Shown one piece after another: positions 1 through 10,163 of a DNA stretch of 64,000 bases. The stretch covers positions 1 to 64,000 of the forward strand of contig JAKAKP010000113.1 in assembly GCA_021813445.1 (NCBI GenBank). The letters are read 5' to 3'. Below the pieces are notes generated by a model. That model did not search any database, was not told where the DNA came from, and saw only the letters and a program-made list of their open reading frames with translations. A program made the position numbers and the translations under genes. The stretch comes from Deltaproteobacteria bacterium. Its GTDB lineage: Bacteria > Desulfobacterota > Desulfobaccia > Desulfobaccales > 0-14-0-80-60-11. The stretch's first letter is position 1. Each line of letters starts with the position of its first letter.

Positions 1-1319
1 ACCCGATCTTCAAATCTGGCCGATTCTATGGCGACATAGGCCTGGCAATGTTCCAGTTCAGTGGCCAGGGGAACCTGGTCAGGGCCGGGATTAATGTTCT
101 TCCTCAGGAATTCCGCCAACTTCACCAGGAGATCGGTAGCCATTCGGGGTGCGGTTCTGGTATAGCTGATAATGGTATTTATGGCGTTAAACAGGAAGTG
201 TGGATTGATCTGGGCCTGAAGGGCCCGGATTTCCGCCTCTTTTGCCAGCTTGCGCTGGTTCTCCACCTCAGACAACTCCAGCTGTTGAGAAAAAAGGTGC
301 GCCAGGCCGTTTGCCAGCTCCACATCCATGGGGCTGATGGTTGTTCCTTTTACCCGGTAGAGCTTTAAAGCACCGATGGCTCTGTCCCACTTCCGCAGAG
401 GCACAACGATGGAGGAGCTGAGTTGACACTGGTCATGGGGACAGCCTATCTCCGTGTTGGTCATCGAGACGCGGATACTGTCCTCGGCCAGGGCGGATTT
501 GGTGGCGGCCGTCAAAATGGGATGCCCGGAAAGATGATGATCTTCACCGATTCCTTGGTGAGCCAGGATATTGACCTTGTCAGTGAGAGCTACAGCATCC
601 AGATCGGTCATCTCCAGAATGATTTGGGCGGTCTTGGCCGCGGAATGCTGATTAAGTCCGCTTCTTAGGATCGGCAGGGTTTTCCAGGCAATCCTCAGTG
701 CGGTCTGGGCCTGATAAGCCCCCACCCGCTCCTGCTCCCGATAAACGGAATCCACCAGTTCCACGAAAACCGCCAGGCCCACGGAGTTGGCGACAATCAT
801 AGGCAAGGCGATCAATTGGACCAGGCCGAGGGCGGCCTCAAAAGGCTTGGCCAGCAGAAGGATAATCACCATCTGCAAAATCTCCACCATTACGCCGCTA
901 AACAGGGCCGCCACGGCGTCAAAGGGCCGCCGCTTCAGCCGATGATAAAGCAGACTGCCCAAGAAGCCTTCCGCCACGGTGGCCAGCCCGCAGGCCACCG
1001 CGGTAAAACCGCCGATATCGATAAAAAAGCGATGGCCGCCGGCGATAATCCCGGCAAAAAGGCCAACCAGAGGCCCTCCCAGGATGCCCCCGAGGGTAAC
1101 CCCAATTACCCTGGAGTTGGCAATGGCGTTCTGGATGGGAATCCCCATGTAGGTGCCGGCAATGCCAATGGCCCCAAAGACCAGGGCCAGGATCACCTTT
1201 TCCCCGGCGGTGGCTTTGCCGAGAAGCAGTCTTTTGACCACAGAAAGCCGCAAGGAAAAGATGAAAATAATTGCCAGGATTCCCAGTCGCTCGAAAAGCT
1301 TTACAAAAAGTTCGATCAT
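1..1319 (-). CDS. LytS-like sensor histidine kinase (5TM-5TMR_LYT + GAF-like + His_kinase), 3' end truncated by window edge
   Basis: My translation of the minus strand from the ATG at 1319 reads MIELFVKLFERLGILAIIFIFSLRLSVVKRLL...GGPLVGLFAGIIAGGHRF...KEAEIRALQAQINPHFLFNAINTI; the QINPHFLFN H-box is typical of LytS kinases. The ORF track omits it because it runs off the edge. Confidence 0.85.
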   Translation of the reverse strand, partial: MIELFVKLFERLGILAIIFIFSLRLSVVKRLLLGKATAGEKVILALVFGAIGIAGTYMGIPIQNAIANSRVIGVTLGGILGGPLVGLFAGIIAGGHRFFIDIGGFTAVACGLATVAEGFLGSLLYHRLKRRPFDAVAALFSGVMVEILQMVIILLLAKPFEAALGLVQLIALPMIVANSVGLAVFVELVDSVYREQERVGAYQAQTALRIAWKTLPILRSGLNQHSAAKTAQIILEMTDLDAVALTDKVNILAHQGIGEDHHLSGHPILTAATKSALAEDSIRVSMTNTEIGCPHDQCQLSSSIVVPLRKWDRAIGALKLYRVKGTTISPMDVELANGLAHLFSQQLELSEVENQRKLAKEAEIRALQAQINPHFLFNAINTIISYTRTAPRMATDLLVKLAEFLRKNINPGPDQVPLATELEHCQAYVAIESARFEDR

Positions 1320-1616
1320 TCGTGGTTTCTAAATGAAGAGGTTTATGGCAGGGGAGCGTATCCTTTACGAAATCCCTGTTGAAGTTTAACTAATTACCTG
1401 ATTAATTAAACCTCACCATCCTTAACCTGTCAATAATCTCAGATCAGGAATTCTTAGGCCAAGAAGCATGGAAAGGGAAACCATTTAAGCGTTTAATCCC
1501 GCCACTCATCTCCCCCAAAAGCCCATTGACCGATTTTCCTTTTTCCTCCTTCGGAAATCCGGTTTATTATTGACCTAAAGGGATAGGTACTGGTTAATTC
1601 AATCAAAGGAGAAGGC

Positions 1617-2534
1617 ATGAGAATAGCAATCATGGGCACCGGTGGCGTGGGGGGCTATTATGGCGGGCTCCTGAGCCGGAAAGGCCAGGAGGTGATTTTT
1701 ATCGCTCGCGGTGCGCATCTCCAGGCTATCCGCGAAAAGGGTCTGCAGGTGAACAGCGTCCATGGCGATTTCCTGGTCTCACCCGCCAAGGCCACTGCTG
1801 ACCCCGCAGAGGTAGGGCCGGTGGACTTGATCCTCTTTACCACCAAGACCTATCATACGGACATCGCCGCCCAAGCCATCAAACCGATGGTCGGCAAAGA
1901 CACGGTAGTGGTGCCGCTCCTAAACGGCATAGACGCAGCCGAGCGTATCGGGGCGTATGTGGGCAGGGAGCATCTTGTAGGTGGCGTAACCTGGCTCTCA
2001 GCAGCGATTGGAGGCCCGGGGGTTATTGGGCAGTACAGCCAATTCCAGCGGGTCGTACTGGGAGAGTTCGACGGCAAGCTGACGCCACGCCTCCAGACGA
2101 TTTATGAGACACTGCAGACCACCGGTATCACCGTGGAACTGAGCGACGACATCTCCAAGGTCTTGTGGACTAAATTTGTGTTCATCTCCGCCATTAGCGC
2201 CCTGGGAAGTCTCACCCGCGCTACCATAGGAGAATACCGGCAGGTTCCGGAGACCAGGGAAGTACTGACCGAGGCTATAAGGGAAGTAGCCGCCGTGGCG
2301 CAGGCCAGAGGCGTGAAGCTGGAAGGAGACTTGGTGGAGAAAACGCTGGAGTTCATTGATAATGCCATACCAGACATGAAAACCTCCATGCAGCGCGACG
2401 TGGAAACGGGCCGGCCAAGTGAACTGGAATCCATGATCGGGGTGGTTCCGCGCCTGGGCCGGCAAAGCGGCGTAGCAACACCGGTGATGCGGCTGGCTTA
2501 TGCGGTTCTCAAGCCCGGAAATTTAAAAGCATAA
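1617..2534 (+). CDS. panE: 2-dehydropantoate 2-reductase (ketopantoate reductase)
   Basis: N-terminal MRIAIMGTGGVGGYYGGLLSRKG Rossmann motif and KVLWTKFVFISAISALGSLTR typical of ApbA/PanE; RBS aaaggagaaggc. Confidence 0.88.
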   Translation: MRIAIMGTGGVGGYYGGLLSRKGQEVIFIARGAHLQAIREKGLQVNSVHGDFLVSPAKATADPAEVGPVDLILFTTKTYHTDIAAQAIKPMVGKDTVVVPLLNGIDAAERIGAYVGREHLVGGVTWLSAAIGGPGVIGQYSQFQRVVLGEFDGKLTPRLQTIYETLQTTGITVELSDDISKVLWTKFVFISAISALGSLTRATIGEYRQVPETREVLTEAIREVAAVAQARGVKLEGDLVEKTLEFIDNAIPDMKTSMQRDVETGRPSELESMIGVVPRLGRQSGVATPVMRLAYAVLKPGNLKA

Positions 2535-2573
2535 GGGGGATGAGAGAAAAATTGCCATTATCTGGTAATTCCG

Positions 2574-3500
2574 TTGATGCCCAGAATTAAGGATCTAGTG
2601 CTTTTGCTCGTGGTCTTCGGCAGCATGGCGGCAGGCGTGCTTTGGCCGGATGAGACCCGCAAGTTAGGCCCCTTTCTATCCTGGTTTCTGATGGGGATGT
2701 TATTCCTGGCCTTCCTTAAGGTTTTCCCATCGGCAATTTGGGACACGCTCCAGCGATATTCTGTCAAGCTGCCCCTGTTAATTCTGACCAAACTGCTAGT
2801 GATGCCCCTGATAATCTATCCCCTGGCCAGCCGACTGCTGTCGGCCTATGCTCTGGGGCTAATCTTGTTGGCCGGGGTCTCCACCGGTTTGTCGGCTCCC
2901 TTTTTTTCCGGTTATGTGGGGGGCAAAATTCCTTTGGTACTGGCCATGACCGTGGTTACCACGTTATTGCTGCCCTTGACCCTGCCGTTTCTGGTAAGAA
3001 TCTTGATTGGCAGAGAAATGTGTTTCGACCTGATGGGCCTCGTGGGATTCATGGCGTTCTTGATTTTTCTCCCTCTCATAGTCTCTATTTTTTTCCGGCG
3101 ACTGCTGCCGAGGATTTCAGGTTGGTTGGATGAGCGCTCTTACCCAATTTCTCTGGTCTTGCTCGCTGCCATGAACCTGGGCGCCTTGGGTCTTTACACC
3201 CCTTTCTTAAAGGCGCACCAGGCCGACGCCGTTATCTCGGTGCTGGTTGGCTTTGCCTTAGCGGCAGTTCTCGCCAGCGCCGGTGTGGTCTTATTCCGGT
3301 CTGCTTCGCCCCATGAAAGGGTTGCGGCTGGCGGGGCCTTGGGCTGGATTAATAACGTCCTGGTAATCGTTTTAGGCCATTACTTTAATGATCCCCTGAT
3401 TTCGGTCTTGGCTGCCCTTTACATGGTTCCCTATTATGTCCTGATCGTTCCCCTGGGCCATCTTGGCCGTGGGTTAGAAAGATCCGAGAGATTGACGTAA
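2574..3500 (+). CDS. Multi-pass membrane protein resembling bile acid:sodium symporter/arsenite-permease-like fold
   Basis: Hydrophobic 308 aa protein; GLILLAGVSTGLSAPFFSGYVGGKIPLVLAMTVVTTLLLPLTLPFL resembles the SBF family. Confidence 0.6.
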   Translation: MMPRIKDLVLLLVVFGSMAAGVLWPDETRKLGPFLSWFLMGMLFLAFLKVFPSAIWDTLQRYSVKLPLLILTKLLVMPLIIYPLASRLLSAYALGLILLAGVSTGLSAPFFSGYVGGKIPLVLAMTVVTTLLLPLTLPFLVRILIGREMCFDLMGLVGFMAFLIFLPLIVSIFFRRLLPRISGWLDERSYPISLVLLAAMNLGALGLYTPFLKAHQADAVISVLVGFALAAVLASAGVVLFRSASPHERVAAGGALGWINNVLVIVLGHYFNDPLISVLAALYMVPYYVLIVPLGHLGRGLERSERLT

Positions 3501-3660
3501 GCTCCATTATAGTTAAAAGGATCATACAGAATAGCCCGGGGCATCATGGACAATCATTATTTTGTCGCCTCAGCAGAAGATTTCCACCGTCAAATGCTCT
3601 TTATCCCTCCTGGTTAGATGCTGAAATTGCAAACGCTAGCCAAAACGCTAGCCAAGAGAC

Positions 3661-3692
3661 AAAAAAGGATTAGCTGAATTAGCTAATCCTTT
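3661..3692 (-). terminator. Rho-independent terminator of tRNA-Arg
   Basis: Inverted repeat aaggattagct-gaatt-agctaatcctt with a U-tract (tttttt) on the minus strand, directly downstream of the tRNA. Confidence 0.65.
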
Positions 3693-3700
3693 GATTTTAC

Positions 3701-3777
3701 TGGCGCGCCCGGAGGGATTTGAACCCCCGACACACGGATTCGTAGTCCGTTGCTCTATCCAGCTGAGCTACGGGCGC
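3701..3777 (-). tRNA. tRNA-Arg (anticodon ACG), CCA encoded
   Basis: Reverse complement GCGCCCGTAGCTCAGCTGGATAGAGCAACGGACTACGAATCCGTGTGTCGGGGGTTCAAATCCCTCCGGGCGCGCCA; complete cloverleaf, loop CTACGAA. Confidence 0.96.
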
Positions 3778-4015
3778 GTGATCTCGCTGCAGCCTTGTTG
3801 GCGGCTGCTTAACGATTTTTTATATCTTCTTGAGGCTAAAAGGTCAACCCCCTATCCTACCGGGCAGCGCCCCTTTTGCCATTAGCCTGCTGGTCAGGCA
3901 TTTTATTTTCATTTTGACCGGCCAAAGGGCTATTTGCACCCATTGGTATCTATACAATATAATTGTTAGAACTGGTCGTCGGGGCGACAATTTGTTATAA
4001 TGTGTTGGCAAAATT

Positions 4016-6358
4016 TTGAACCATTCCGGGTCCTCCGGCAAAATCTTTTCCGAGGTTACCATTACGACCCCAGGCGCCATTTCCCAGCGCAAGCTGAAAG
4101 TGACGGGCATCGTTCAGGGCGTGGGCTTCCGGCCTTTTATTTACCGTCTGGCCCAGGACCACCGCCTGGCCGGCTGGGTCTGCAACACTTCGAGCGGCGT
4201 GGAAATCCAAGTGGAGGGCGCAGCCCCGGCCGTGGACAGCTTTGTCCGGAGATTGTCTGCGGACGCGCCATCCCTGGCCAGGATAGACGCCATCCTGCAG
4301 GTGGACGCCGAACCCTGGGGCCGGGAAGGTTTTTGTATCCTGGAAAGCCAGAACCTGGCGGGCACCGAAGCCTTGATCCCGGCGGACGTGTCCACCTGCG
4401 GGGATTGTTTCCGGGAGATCATGGACCCGGGCGACCGGCGCTTCCACTATCCTTTCACCAACTGCACCAATTGCGGCCCCCGTTTTACCATCATCCGCCA
4501 GGTGCCCTACGACCGGCCCCAGACCACCATGGCCGCGTTCACCATGTGCCCGGAGTGCCGGGCGGAATATGAAAATCCGGAGGACCGGCGCTTCCATGCT
4601 GAGCCCATGGCCTGTCCCCGCTGCGGTCCCTGGCTCTGGCTGGAAGAAAGGGAAGCCGTGATCGCGGTAGAACCCTTGCGCGCCGCGGGCCGGCTGCTGC
4701 AAGAAGGAAAGATCGTAGCAGTCAAGGGTCTGGGGGGCTTCCACCTGGCCGCGGACGCCCGGAACGAAGAGGCCCTGCTTACCCTGCGCCACCGCAAGGG
4801 CCGGGTGGCCAAACCCTTTGCGGTCATGGTCCGGGACCTGGCGGAGGCGGAGTTGTTGGGCGAACTGGGAGACCTGGAGCGGTCCCTGCTCCTGTCGCCG
4901 GAGCGGCCTATCGTCCTGGCCAAAAGGCGGGTGAACGGGCCCGCGTCCAGCCAGGTGGCCCCGGGGAACAATTACCTGGGGCTGATGCTCCCTTACACCC
5001 CGCTGCACATGCTCCTTTTTGAGTACGCGCCCCCGGCCCTGGTGATGACCAGCGGTAACCTGAGCGAGGAACCCTTGGAGTTCACCAATGAGGGGGCCAG
5101 AACCCGCCTGACGGCCCTGGCGGATGCCCTGCTGCTCCACAACCGGGCCATCCAGGTGCCCTGCGACGACTCGGTGGTGCGCCCGGTGGACGGGGCTATG
5201 GTGATTCCGGTACGCCGGGCCCGGGGCTTCGTGCCCCGGCCGGTGCGGCTGCCTTTGCCCACGCCTCCGGTCCTGGGAGTGGGCGCGGAGCAGAAAAATA
5301 CCTTTTGCGTGGCCTGGGAACGCACCGCCCTCTTAAGCCAGCATATCGGCGACCTGGACACTGCGGAGACTTTCGATTATTACCGCCAGGCCATCCGGCA
5401 TTTTGCAGGCCTCTGCCGCCAGGAGCCGGAGGTGGTCGCCCATGACCTGCACCCCCAGTATCTCAGCACCCGCTATGCCCGGGAGCAGGAGGGCTTGAGG
5501 CTGATAGGGGTGCAGCACCATCACGCCCATATTGCCGCGTGCCTGGCCGAGAACGGCCGCCTGGAGAAGTGCCTCGGCATCGCCCTGGACGGGACCGGCT
5601 ACGGTCCCGACGGCACTGTGTGGGGCGGGGAAATTCTGGTGGCGGACCTGGCGGATTTTTCCCGGGCCGCTCACCTGGCCCAGGTGCGCCTGCCTGGGGG
5701 GGACGCCGCGGCCTGGGACCCCCGGCGTATGGTTGCTTCCTTTCTTAAGGCCGCGTACGGCGAGGGCTTCGAGGAAGCGGCAAAGCGGCTGGATCTGAAG
5801 TTCAGTGCCTTTGAGTGGCAGGTCCTCCAGCGCCAATTGGCCACCGGCCTGAATTCCCCTCTGACCTCCAGCGCCGGGCGGCTCTTTGACGCGATGGCCG
5901 CGGCCCTGGGTGTCTGCCGCGTCCGCACCTATGAAGGCCAGCCCGCCGTGGAGCTGGAGATGAGCGCGGACCCGGAAGAAGAGAGTTTCTACGAAATAGA
6001 GCTTTCCCAGGAAAACGGGAGCATCATCCTGGACACCCCGGGCCTTTTCCGGGCAGTGCTGGAGGATTACTGGTCCGGGGCCGGGGTGGAAAAAGTTGCG
6101 GCCCGGTTCCATAATTCCCTAGTGCGGCTGCTCGCGGCCGCGTGTCTCCGGCTGCGGGAGCAAACCGGCCTGGGATTGGCGGCCCTGGCCGGCGGGGTTT
6201 TTCAAAATGCCCTGCTGTTCGCGAGATTGCGCCGCCGCCTGGAGGAACTGGGTTTCGAGGTGCTGTACCATACCCAAACGCCGCCCAATGACGGCAGTAT
6301 CTCCCTGGGCCAGGTGGCCGTGGCCGCGGCGCGGCTGCAGAAAGAAAAAGGGAATTAA
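4016..6358 (+). CDS. hypF: Carbamoyltransferase HypF
   Basis: Acylphosphatase N-term (VTGIVQGVGFRPFIYRLA), two zinc-finger-like CxxC segments, YrdC-like and Kae1-like domains. Confidence 0.96.
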   Translation: MNHSGSSGKIFSEVTITTPGAISQRKLKVTGIVQGVGFRPFIYRLAQDHRLAGWVCNTSSGVEIQVEGAAPAVDSFVRRLSADAPSLARIDAILQVDAEPWGREGFCILESQNLAGTEALIPADVSTCGDCFREIMDPGDRRFHYPFTNCTNCGPRFTIIRQVPYDRPQTTMAAFTMCPECRAEYENPEDRRFHAEPMACPRCGPWLWLEEREAVIAVEPLRAAGRLLQEGKIVAVKGLGGFHLAADARNEEALLTLRHRKGRVAKPFAVMVRDLAEAELLGELGDLERSLLLSPERPIVLAKRRVNGPASSQVAPGNNYLGLMLPYTPLHMLLFEYAPPALVMTSGNLSEEPLEFTNEGARTRLTALADALLLHNRAIQVPCDDSVVRPVDGAMVIPVRRARGFVPRPVRLPLPTPPVLGVGAEQKNTFCVAWERTALLSQHIGDLDTAETFDYYRQAIRHFAGLCRQEPEVVAHDLHPQYLSTRYAREQEGLRLIGVQHHHAHIAACLAENGRLEKCLGIALDGTGYGPDGTVWGGEILVADLADFSRAAHLAQVRLPGGDAAAWDPRRMVASFLKAAYGEGFEEAAKRLDLKFSAFEWQVLQRQLATGLNSPLTSSAGRLFDAMAAALGVCRVRTYEGQPAVELEMSADPEEESFYEIELSQENGSIILDTPGLFRAVLEDYWSGAGVEKVAARFHNSLVRLLAAACLRLREQTGLGLAALAGGVFQNALLFARLRRRLEELGFEVLYHTQTPPNDGSISLGQVAVAAARLQKEKGN

Positions 6359-6563
6359 ACCAGACCGATTTTTCTGGTTCCATAACAAGTTAGATTCAAA
6401 AAGTATTAAAATGTAGGGGCGAACCTTGTGTTCGCCCATTTGCCCATGGCGAACACAAGATTCGCCGGGGGAAAATTAACCTTTTATGCGGCGGGGCTGA
6501 AAAAATTGCCCGCACAGGCTGGAAAGCCTGTGCTACTGCTTATACTGAAAACTGGGACTTTAC

Positions 6564-6785
6564 ATGTGTCTGGCCATACCCATGCAAATTGTGGAGATTG
6601 AGGGACTCACCGGCGTGGCCGAAGTGGACGGCGTCGCCCGGAAAGTGCGCCTGGATCTGCTCCCCGAAGTGTACCTGGGCGATTATGTGCTGGTGCACGC
6701 AGGCCTGGCCATCGCCCGGGTGGACGCCGGGGAAGCCGAAGAAACCCTGTCTCTGCTCCGGAAGCTGGCCGATGAAGTTTATTGA
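6564..6785 (+). CDS. hypC: HypC/HybG/HupF hydrogenase assembly chaperone
   Basis: MCLAIPMQIVEIEG N-terminus and DYVLVHAGLAIARVDAGEAEETL. Confidence 0.96.
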   Translation: MCLAIPMQIVEIEGLTGVAEVDGVARKVRLDLLPEVYLGDYVLVHAGLAIARVDAGEAEETLSLLRKLADEVY

Positions 6786-7860
6786 CGAATTCCGGGATAA
6801 GGATCTGGTCCGGGACCTCGTCCGGCGGTTGGGGCAGTTTGCGGCCGGTCCGGCCACCATTATGGAGGTCTGCGGCACCCATACCATGGCCGCGGCCCGC
6901 TTCGGGTTGAAAACCCTGCTGCCTCCCGGGGTCAGCCTGGTTTCCGGCCCGGGTTGTCCCGTGTGCGTCACCGCCCAGGCAGACCTGGACGGCTTCCTGG
7001 CCCTGGGGAAAGAACCCGGCATCATCCTTTCCTCTTTCGGAGATATGCTCCGGGTGCCGGGCACTGCCACTTCCCTGGAGAAGGAGCGGGCCGCGGGTGC
7101 GGCCGTCCGGGTGGTCTACTCGCCCTTGGACGCGGTGGATCTGGCCCGTCAGGAGACCGGGAAACAGGTGGTCTTCTTCGGCGTGGGTTTTGAGACCACC
7201 ATGCCGGCCACGGCCGTGGCCATCCAGGTAGCCGCGGCGGAGGACTTGCCCAATTTTTCCGTATTTTGCGTGCACAAGACCATGCCCGCGGCGCTCCGGG
7301 CCTTGCTTTCCGCGGGAGAGGTCAAGGTCTCCGGCCTGCTCTGCCCCGGTCATGTGACCACCATCATCGGCGCCTCGGCCTATGATTTCATCCCCCAGGA
7401 GTTCGGCGTCCCCTGTGCGGTGACGGGCTTCGAACCCCTGGACCTGCTCCTGGGTATCGACTCCATCCTGCACCAGATTTCCCGGGGACAAGCCCGGGTG
7501 GACAACGTTTATCGCCGGGCCGTGCAGGTCCAGGCCAATCCCCGGGCCCAGGCGCTTCTAACGGACGTCTTTGCGGCGGCCGACGCGGCCTGGCGGGGTC
7601 TGGGAGTAATCCCCGGGAGCGGCATCACCATCAAGGAAAAATATCGGCAGTTCGACGCCCGGGCCCGCTTTGCCGCGCTTCTGGCCCAGGTGCCCCCGCC
7701 GCCGCCCTCGGCCTGCCGCTGCGGCGAAGTCCTGCGGGGCGTGATGCGGCCCCAGGAATGCCCCCGTTTCGATCAGGCCTGCTCCCCCTCGCACCCTCTG
7801 GGGCCTTGCATGGTCTCCAGCGAAGGCGCCTGCGCCGCGGTGTACCGGTACGAGCGGTAG
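6772..7860 (+). CDS. hypD: Hydrogenase maturation protein HypD
   Basis: MKFIDEFRDKDLVRDLV...IMEVCGTHTMAAARFGLKTLLPPGVSLVSGPGCPVCVT; ATG at 6772 overlaps the hypC stop (the track ORF starts too early at 6589). Confidence 0.95.
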   Translation: MKFIDEFRDKDLVRDLVRRLGQFAAGPATIMEVCGTHTMAAARFGLKTLLPPGVSLVSGPGCPVCVTAQADLDGFLALGKEPGIILSSFGDMLRVPGTATSLEKERAAGAAVRVVYSPLDAVDLARQETGKQVVFFGVGFETTMPATAVAIQVAAAEDLPNFSVFCVHKTMPAALRALLSAGEVKVSGLLCPGHVTTIIGASAYDFIPQEFGVPCAVTGFEPLDLLLGIDSILHQISRGQARVDNVYRRAVQVQANPRAQALLTDVFAAADAAWRGLGVIPGSGITIKEKYRQFDARARFAALLAQVPPPPPSACRCGEVLRGVMRPQECPRFDQACSPSHPLGPCMVSSEGACAAVYRYER

Positions 7861-7870
7861 TGAAAAATGA

Positions 7871-7935
7871 TTTTGGGGGAGGGGGCCAGAGGTCACAGAC
7901 CCCTGCCCCCTCCCCCAAACCCCCTTCCCCAACCC
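7871..7935 (+). repeat. 3'-of-gene G/C-rich inverted repeat element with CCCCCAAACCCCCTTCC tail (copy A, after hypD)
   Basis: ttttgggggagggggccagaggtcacagacccctgccccctcccccaaacccccttcccc. Confidence 0.75.
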
Positions 7936-7954
7936 CTTATATTGTGGTGGTTAA

Positions 7955-8953
7955 ATGGATCTCGTACTACTAAGCCATGGCGCGGGTGGCCTGGAAATGA
8001 CGGCCCTGATCAATAAGGTCTTCCTCTCCCGGTACGGCAACGCCGCGTTCCGGGGCGACGACAGCGCCCTCCTCCGGGTAGGGACCCAGCACCTGGCCCT
8101 GACCACCGACTCCTACGTGGTAACCCCCATCTTTTTCCCCGGCGGGGATATCGGCAGATTGGCGGTGTCCGGAACGGTCAACGACCTGTTGACCGCCGCG
8201 GCCCGGCCCCTGGCCCTGTCCGCGTCCTTCATCATCGAAGAGGGCCTGGAGATCAAAGCCCTGGAGCGCATTGCCCAGTCCATGCGGGAAACCGCGGCCG
8301 AAGGCGGCGCGGCCATCATCACCGGGGATACCAAGGTGGTGCCCCGGGGCTCCGCGGATAAGGTGTTCATCACCACCACCGGCGTGGGAGAAGTGCTGCG
8401 GCCCGGGATCACCGGGGCTGCGGTTAGGCCCGGGGACAAGATCATCCTCACCGGCTCCGTGGGCGATCACGGGGCCACGGTGATGATAGCCCGAGAAAAT
8501 CTGCTGGAAGGAACCTCGCTGAGCAGCGATGTGGCCCCGCTGACGGAAATCGTGCTAAACCTGCTGGAGCAGGGCTGCGAGATCCACGCCATGCGGGACC
8601 CCACCCGGGGCGGCATCGCCGCGTCTCTGAACGAAATCGCCCGGCAATCCCAGGTCTGCCTGGAGATCGAAGAAAGCGCAGTCAAGGTCAGGCCGGGGGT
8701 GGCCGCGGCCTGCGAGGCACTGGGACTGGATGTCTTCAAGGTGGCCAACGAAGGTAAGATGCTGATCTTCGTGGCTTCCGGAGACGCGGAAAAAGCCCTG
8801 GCCTTGGTCCGGGCCAGCCGCTACGGTCAGGACGCGGAGATCATCGGGGCCGTCCAGGATGGCCCGCCCGGCCGGGTGCAGGTGCGCACCAGTATCGGCA
8901 CCGCCCGCATCCTGGACCCGCCTTCGGGTGAATTGCTGCCCAGGATTTGCTGA
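7955..8953 (+). CDS. hypE: Hydrogenase expression/formation protein HypE
   Basis: PurM/AIRS-like fold; LTTDSYVVTPIFFPGGDIGRLAVSGTVNDL; C-terminal PRIC. Confidence 0.96.
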   Translation: MDLVLLSHGAGGLEMTALINKVFLSRYGNAAFRGDDSALLRVGTQHLALTTDSYVVTPIFFPGGDIGRLAVSGTVNDLLTAAARPLALSASFIIEEGLEIKALERIAQSMRETAAEGGAAIITGDTKVVPRGSADKVFITTTGVGEVLRPGITGAAVRPGDKIILTGSVGDHGATVMIARENLLEGTSLSSDVAPLTEIVLNLLEQGCEIHAMRDPTRGGIAASLNEIARQSQVCLEIEESAVKVRPGVAAACEALGLDVFKVANEGKMLIFVASGDAEKALALVRASRYGQDAEIIGAVQDGPPGRVQVRTSIGTARILDPPSGELLPRIC

Positions 8954-9020
8954 AAAAATTGAGGGAGGAGGCCAGGGGTCACAGACCACCTTACAATCCC
9001 TCCCCCAAGCCCCCAAGCTT
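8952..9020 (+). repeat. 3'-of-gene element (copy B, after hypE), homologous to 7871-7935
   Basis: gagggaggaggccaggggtcacagaccaccttacaatccctcccccaagcccccaag; shares gccag(a/g)ggtcacagacc and the CCCCCAA tail. Confidence 0.7.
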
Positions 9021-9024
9021 GGTA

Positions 9025-10163
9025 TTAGACTCCAATTTTTTCCGAAGCCGCAAGGCCCCGCCGCCGGAAAAAGCCACTGGCTTTCTGTTTAAAGGACTCC
9101 AGGTAAAGGTAAAAAACCGGGGTGATATAGAGGGTCAAAAGTTGGGAAACCAGCAGGCCCCCCACCACCGCCTGGGGATTCTTGATCTGCAAATCGCTGT
9201 TCACGTCCTGGAAACCCGGCAAGGCCCGCATTTTGGCCTCCAACTGGGGAGCGTAGTGGTAGAGCTCCTTGATATCCGGGCTTTGCAGGGTGAACTGATA
9301 GAGGCCCTTGGTCAGCATGCCGCCGATGCGGATGGTGGGGAGAATCTGGGGATAGACCTTGATCCCCGGAATCTGGGCGAATTGGGGCCGTAGCTGCTGG
9401 ATGATCTCCGGCGCCGGGGGCCGCCGGTCCCTGGGGATGAGGCGGATAAAGATGCGACCGGTGTTGCCGGACACATTGGGTCCGCTGGCGCCGATGGAGG
9501 AGAAGAAGTTATCCACGTAGGGATTTTTGCTCACCACTGCGGCCACCTGCTTTTGCAGCCGCATGATGGCTTCGAAGGAGATGCCTTCCGCGGCTTCGGT
9601 GAAGGCAAAGATGGACCCCTGGTCCTCGGTGGGCAAGAATCCCTTGGGAATGATAGCGAATAAAATGACTGTGACGATCAGCAGCAGGCCCGAGACGATC
9701 ATCATGGTCCGGCGGCGGTGCAGGACCCACTGCAGGGTGGAGTCGTACAGCGACAGCATCCCCTCGAAAAAGCGCTCCGTCAGGTTGTAGAAGCGGCCAT
9801 GGCCTTCCTCCCGGGGCGGCCTCAGGAAACGGCTGCACAGCATGGGGGTCAGGGTCAGGGAGACGATGCCGGAGACCAGGATGGCGGCCACGATGGTCAC
9901 CGCAAACTCATGGAGCAGCCGGCCCAGGATGCCGCCCATGAAAAAGACGGGAATGAAGACCGCGGCCAGGGACAGGGTCATGGACAGGATGGTGAAGCCG
10001 ATCTCCCGGGCTCCGGTCAGGGCCGCCTGGAAGGGCTTCACTCCCATCTCCATGTGGCGCACGATATTTTCCAAAACGACGATGGCGTCATCCACCACGA
10101 AGCCCACGGACAGGACCAGGGCCATCAGGGAGAGGTTGTCCAGGCTGTAGCCCAGCAGATACC
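9025..10163 (-). pseudogene. RND efflux pump inner-membrane subunit, doubly deleted remnant
   Basis: Frame begins mid-protein at LLGYSLDNLSLMALVLSVGFVVDDAIVVLENIVRHME and jumps from DLQIKNPQ to AVVGGLLVSQLLTLYITPVFYLYLE, lacking the intervening periplasmic domain and TM helices expected of AcrB-family proteins. Confidence 0.8.

Noticed and set aside
48-1382. Plus-strand ORFs at 48..368, 423..668 and 816..1382
   Set aside because: Antisense to the LytS-like kinase, whose minus-strand translation has the QINPHFLFN motif.
3620-3660. Direct repeat aacgctagccaaaacgctagccaa next to tRNA-Arg as an att site
   Set aside because: Only 12 bp, immediately tandem, not homologous to the tRNA 3' end, and no adjacent element.
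3691-3885. 64-aa plus ORF MILLARPEGFEPPTHGFVVRCSIQLSYGR
   Set aside because: Translation of the antisense strand of tRNA-Arg; common false ORF.
3995-5140. 381-aa minus-strand ORF opposite hypF
   Set aside because: Shadow ORF of a clearly coding hypF frame; same for 5333..6112, 6607..7491 and 12493..13443.
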